The notes under the pieces were generated by a model, which did no database searches, was not told the DNA's origin, and saw only the letters and a list, made by a program, of their open reading frames with translations. Below are positions 37,109 to 41,381 of a stretch of DNA of 41,381 bases, one piece after another; positions within the stretch are counted from its first letter, which is position 1, and each line of letters begins with the position of its first letter. The DNA is from Paulinella micropora (taxonomy: Eukaryota; Cercozoa; Imbricatea; Euglyphida): contig BJOX01000083.1 in the NCBI GenBank assembly GCA_009731375.1, forward strand, positions 947,958 through 989,338, in the 5' to 3' direction. The position numbers and the translations under genes are program-made.

Positions 37109-37736
37109 CTATGCATGCATGTATGTATGTATGTATGTATGTATGTCTGTATGTATGTGTGTTTGTATGTATGTATATATGTATGTATGTATGTGTTTTG
37201 TTTGAGACGCGCCACAGCCTTTCCCTCTCCCATGTCAATCAGCTATGTATGTATGCATGTATGTATGCATTTATGTATGTATGCATGCATGTATGTATGT
37301 ATGTATGTATGTATGTATATGTGTGTATGTATGTATATATGTATGTATCTATGTGTTTTGTTTGAGACACGCCACAGCCTTTCCCTCTCCCATGTCAATC
37401 AGCTATGTATGTATGTATGCATGCATGCATGCATGCATGTATGTATGTATGTATGTATGTATGTATGTATGTATGTATGTATGTATGTGTTTTGTTTGAG
37501 ACGCGCGACAGCCTTTCCCTCTCCCATGTCCATCAGCTATAAATGTATGTATGTATGTATGTATGTATATATGTGTTTTGTTTGACTTTTCCCTTCTCCA
37601 GGTCCCATAAGCTTTATGTATATATGTATTTTTATTTGTATGTATGTATGTATGTATGTATGTATGTATGTATGTATGTATGTACGCACGGCCACGTGCG
37701 GACAGTTCTGAGACTTATAATGCGTATTCACCAAAT

Positions 37737-37778
<42 letters not shown>

Positions 37779-37788
37779 CATCTGGGCC

Positions 37789-37790
<2 letters not shown>
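37109..37790 (-). repeat. Array of four truncated copies of the GEGK exon in (GTAT)n
   Basis: Blocks at about 37196-37245, 37355-37405, 37490-37540 and 37573-37613 read, on the minus strand, an AG then (L)[15 protein letters not shown] or a diverged form. All stop at the same place, before the segment that carries the donor. 37741-37778 is (ATT)n. Confidence 0.7.
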
Positions 37791-38290
<500 letters not shown>

Positions 38291-39007
38291 NNNNNNNNNN
38301 NNNNNNNNNNNNNNNNNNNNNNNNNNNNNNNNNNNNNNNNNNNNNNNNNNNNNNNNNNNNNNNNNNNNNNTCGGAGTGTTGACTGTGATATATTTGAGGG
38401 TAACACCTGATGATAAAAACTTAGTCACGCTTGTTTATCAGAGCTCCAGCCCAATGGCCTTACGGCGTTAATCTGTGATGCCAACTCAAAACCATTTGGT
38501 GGATGATGCTGGGGAGGAGGGTCGTTGGGCGCCTGTCGAAGATCTTAAACTCCGCTATGCCGGTTGATAGCCCGTGGACCCAGCGGATACCAAATTGTTA
38601 TGGGTGGGGTTTTGAGGTAGTTCTAGCAACCATGCTTGGTGTACGCACTTGCACATGCGGCAACGTTTTGCAAGAGGTTGTTGGGACTGCGGAATAACCT
38701 CGGCTTAGTGTAGTCAGTCTTGCCCTCAGGAGCTCCATCGGTGGCCCCTATAATCAGTCGAGAGACTGACTAGGTGGGGATGGAGCACCTCGAACAAGGG
38801 CATGGAGGCTCATGTCCGGAAACGGATCGTGCCATCAGCTGCATCAGTATGCCTNNNNNNNNNNNNNNNNNNNNNNNNNNNNNNNNNNNNNNNNNNNNNN
38901 NNNNNNNNNNNNNNNNNNNNNNNNNNNNNNNNNNNNNNNNNNNNNNNNNNNNNNNNNNNNNNNNNNNNNNNNNNNNNNNNNNNNNNNNNNNNNNNNNNNN
39001 NNNNNNN
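38291..39007. other. Two gaps around a unique, possibly transposon-derived block
   Basis: 38291-38370 and 38855-39007 are N. 38371-38854 is unique, balanced in composition and free of long ORFs. It has a perfect short hairpin CAGTC-GAGA-GACTG near 38756-38769. It resembles the untranslated part of a retrotransposon or a structured RNA, but I cannot assign it. Confidence 0.35.
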
Positions 39008-39060
39008 ACGCACCCGGCTCACCACGTCGACTTCAGTTCGCACTCGCTTGCGTAGCTTGC
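39008..39060 (-). CDS. Host gene, N-terminal exon (partly in gap)
   Basis: The acceptor GGGGTAG ends at 39061. The visible part reads KLRKRVRTEVDVVSRV in the frame that follows from 39239. The charged helix pattern matches the family's 'KL..k...El.fL..v' segment. The 3' end lies in the gap. Confidence 0.45.
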
Positions 39061-39437
39061 CTACCCCTTCAATCTACGTGTGTGTGTGTGTGTGTGTGTG
39101 TGTTGCATGTCAGTGTGTGTGTGTGTGTGTGTGTGCGTCGTGTCTGGTATGTAGGTGTCTGTGTGCGTCTGTGTAGATGTCTGTTTGTGTTGTGTGTTTG
39201 TGCGTGGATGTTTCGCGACGAGTATTTCAATGTCTTACTTCGAACTTCTCTCCTGCCCTAGTGATGATGATCCAGCAACGCCAAGATGTGCGTTGTGTGT
39301 GTGTGTGTGTATGGGTATGTATGTATGTATGTATGCAGAGAGAGAGAGAGAGAGAGACAGACACACAGACAGACAGACACACACACACACGCATACACAC
39401 ATACATACAAATATATATATGTATATATATGTATGTA

Positions 39438-39494
<57 letters not shown>

Positions 39495-39542
39495 GTGTAT
39501 GTGTGTGTGTGTGCATTGGTTTAGAGAGGGTAAGAGATGTAC
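39061..39542. repeat. Intron-like (GT), (GA), (CA), (ATCT) repeats
   Basis: 39078-39135 and 39290-39310 are GT, 39338-39358 is GA, 39360-39390 is CA and 39440-39495 is ATCT. 39136-39285 contains the 19-base candidate microexon and is otherwise unassigned. Confidence 0.65.
39239..39257 (-). CDS. Possible 19-base microexon of the host gene
   Basis: Acceptor CACTAG and donor GAA|GTAAGA bound 19 bases. Read in phase with 39543-39563 they give GRREVR plus one base, which the exon at 39060 completes. It is supported by splice signals and phase only. Confidence 0.35.
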
Positions 39543-39563
39543 CTTGCTTCTCGCCTCAACTCT
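39543..39563 (-). CDS. Possible 21-base microexon of the host gene
   Basis: Acceptor TGTACAG after TTTTTGTTGACGTGC and donor AAG|GTACAT bound 21 bases reading RVEARSK, similar in pattern to the family's N-terminal 'KRA.SL.RSRK'. Upstream exons and the start codon are not identified. Confidence 0.35.
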
Positions 39564-39579
39564 CTGTACATGCACGTCA

Positions 39580-39776
39580 ACAAAAATACAATTTTGCGGA
39601 TATTATATATGCATGTAAATGCTTCTATTCCATATATATGTATGAATGTATATATGAATGCATGTATGCATATAGAATGTATGTATGCATGCATGCATGT
39701 GTGTACGTACGTACGTACGTACCTCTGTCTGTCTGTCTGTCCTGCCTGTGTTTGTGTGTGTGTGTGTGTCTGTGTC

Positions 39777-39820
<44 letters not shown>

Positions 39821-39922
39821 GGAGAGAGAGAGAGAGATAGATAGAGAGTGTGTGTGTCTGTGTGTGTGTGTGTCTGTGTGTGCGTGTGTGTGTGTGTCTG
39901 TGTGTGTTTGTGTGTGTGTGTG

Positions 39923-39979
<57 letters not shown>

Positions 39980-39982
39980 TTC

Positions 39983-40036
<54 letters not shown>

Positions 40037-40300
40037 GTGTGTGTGTGTGTGTGCGTGTGTGTCTGTGTGTGTTTGTGTGTGTGTGTGTGTGTCTGTCTGT
40101 CTGTCTACCTGTCTTGTCTGTCTGTCTTGTCTGTGCCTGTCTGTCTGCCTGTCTGTCTGTGTCTGTCTGTCTGTGTCTGTCTGTCTGTGTCTGTCTGTCT
40201 GTGTCTGTCTGTCTGTGTCTGTCTGTCTGTGTCTGTCTGTCTGTGTCTATCTCTCTGTGTGTCTGTCTCTCTGTCTTTCTGTTTTTCTGAATGTAGAAGG
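39580..40300. repeat. (GTAT), (GA), (GT), (CT) and (CTGT) arrays
   Basis: 39640-39720 is GTAT-rich, 39788-39845 is GA, 39846-39925 is GT, 39926-40032 is CT and 40040-40290 is CTGT/GT. No exon is recognised here. Confidence 0.75.
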
Positions 40301-40877
40301 TCAGACTGCTGACAGTTATCTCAGCTCGTCTGTCGTCGAATTCTCAAAATGATTTTTCACGTGTCTTGATCAGCCTCAAAATAGCGATTTAAATTACCTT
40401 CAGCCTTTCCGCGCACGCCAGACATCGGTCTGTCGTAGCAACAAGAAATACATAGATACACTGAATATAATCTAATGCAAGGATACTAACACTGAAGTAA
40501 AGGGAAAGGGGACATTTATAGTGTGGAAAAAAGATACTAACAAAAAATTTACAGAACGCAGTGACCTTTCAGCGCGTTCATATCTTGCAATGGAGCTGTC
40601 ATGAAGGAAGAAGCTGGTCACTTGATACAGTAGTTCAATAAAACAAATCCAAGCCAAGCCAAGAGAGAGAGAAGACAAATTTCTGTAATGGAAACCCTGG
40701 TTTGAAGTGGCACTGGTATCTGCCAATTATGTCCGGAACTATCGAAATTCAAAATTAATTACACTGCTGCGAACCTTTTGCCTCTTTCTCTCTTCTCTCT
40801 TCTCTCTTTTCTCTTTTCTCGATCTCTCTTTCTCTCTTTCGCTCTTTCTCGCTGTCTCGTTTTCTCGCTTTCTCGCC

Positions 40878-40908
<31 letters not shown>

Positions 40909-40913
40909 CTTCC

Positions 40914-40951
<38 letters not shown>

Positions 40952-41381
40952 TCGCTCTCTCTCTCTCTCTCTTCTCTCTCTCTCACACACACAGACACAC
41001 ACACACACACTCGCTCTCTCTCTTCTTCTTCTTCGTTTTTATTGAGAGAACAATTTTTACAATCGGACTCAAGGATCGTCCACGTGAAAAGTATAGCTAT
41101 TAAGTCATACCTTTATCTAAGGTGGAAACCTAGTTACTAAATCGAGCGTATTAATTGAAAGTATTAATATTAGGTCGCTTGGTATTAATCTTATTAATAT
41201 TAATGTTTATGTTTAGATATGTTGCGTAATATGTAGCTTAAGTATTCATGTTATTAATATTAATGTTTATGTTTGCATCAGTAGTAATATACTAGAATGA
41301 TCGGAGTGAGTGAAAATTAGTAGTTCAGTGAATATGTCTGGACAGTAGTATGAGAAGGGAGAGGGAAAAAAAAAAAAAAAA
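40301..41381. other. Mostly unique AT-rich end with one (CT)n/(CA)n block
   Basis: 40301-40785 and 41036-41366 are non-repetitive, without a convincing gene; the ORFs there are short and have no recognisable motif. 40788-41028 is CT with CA runs. A 23-base direct repeat, TATTAATATTAATGTTTATG plus TTT, occurs at about 41191 and 41252. The window ends in A17. Confidence 0.55.

Noticed and set aside
40472-40726. 84-codon minus-strand ORF
   Set aside because: No motif, no splice or promoter support, and AT-rich unique sequence in which ORFs of this size arise by chance.

Overview
The window joins two different kinds of DNA. Positions 1 to about 9,985 are AT-rich, gene-dense and intron-free, and carry the late-gene cassette of a polinton-like virus (PLV): a double jelly-roll major capsid protein, a minor capsid (penton-type) protein, an A32-type packaging ATPase, an adenain/Ulp1-type cysteine protease at the end of a long basic, coiled-coil gene, a small basic virion-type protein, a phage-like structural protein, a two-helix membrane protein and the C-terminal part of a chaperone-tailed fibre-like protein. 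At the left edge is the end of what looks like a family B DNA polymerase, followed by an ExoX-C-like small protein. The copy is damaged: I count about nine frame changes, mostly in homopolymers, and three in-frame stops. It is cut by the window on the left and by a junction with unrelated DNA near 9,960-9,990 on the right. It is best read as a decaying endogenous virus, unless the join is an assembly chimera.

From about 9,990 to the end the sequence is nuclear DNA of a spliceosomal eukaryote (GT-AG introns) dominated by simple repeats: (ACAT), (AATG), (GATA), (CAA), (GAA), (TTGTA), (CT), (CA) and others, in arrays up to about 2.5 kb. Almost hidden in them, on the minus strand, is one large gene. 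About twenty short exons from 39,563 down to a stop codon at 10,500 read, in colinear order, as a homologue of the DUF1308 family (UPF0415, human C7orf25), with an acidic insert and a C-terminal extension of about 240 residues. Reading phase matches at nearly every exon-exon join I could test, and no frameshift is needed in the exons. Two joins fall in unresolved stretches. The species cannot be named from this sequence; an alga, other protist or invertebrate would all fit.

The most unusual feature is how this host gene is built. Most of its exons occur in two to six partial copies separated by microsatellite. Usually the copies carry the splice acceptor and the first part of the exon, and only the last copy in the direction of transcription reaches a splice donor. 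Two short inverted-repeat (MITE-like) elements and a pair of tRNA-related SINE-like repeats also lie in the introns. In the viral part, three intergenic spacers carry the same nested hairpin module, a candidate transcript 3'-end signal, and TATATA motifs sit almost against several start codons.

Region by region: 1-1145 plus-strand viral genes; 1247-8844 minus-strand viral structural genes; 8870-9109 a small plus-strand ORF; 9119-9988 minus-strand membrane and fibre-like genes; 9990-10499 host 3' flank; 10500-39563 host gene with repeat-filled introns; 39,580-41,381 simple repeats and an AT-rich end. Runs of N at 7943, 13090, 15546, 16004, 20869, 28000, 30342, 33174, 38291 and 38855 are assembly gaps.
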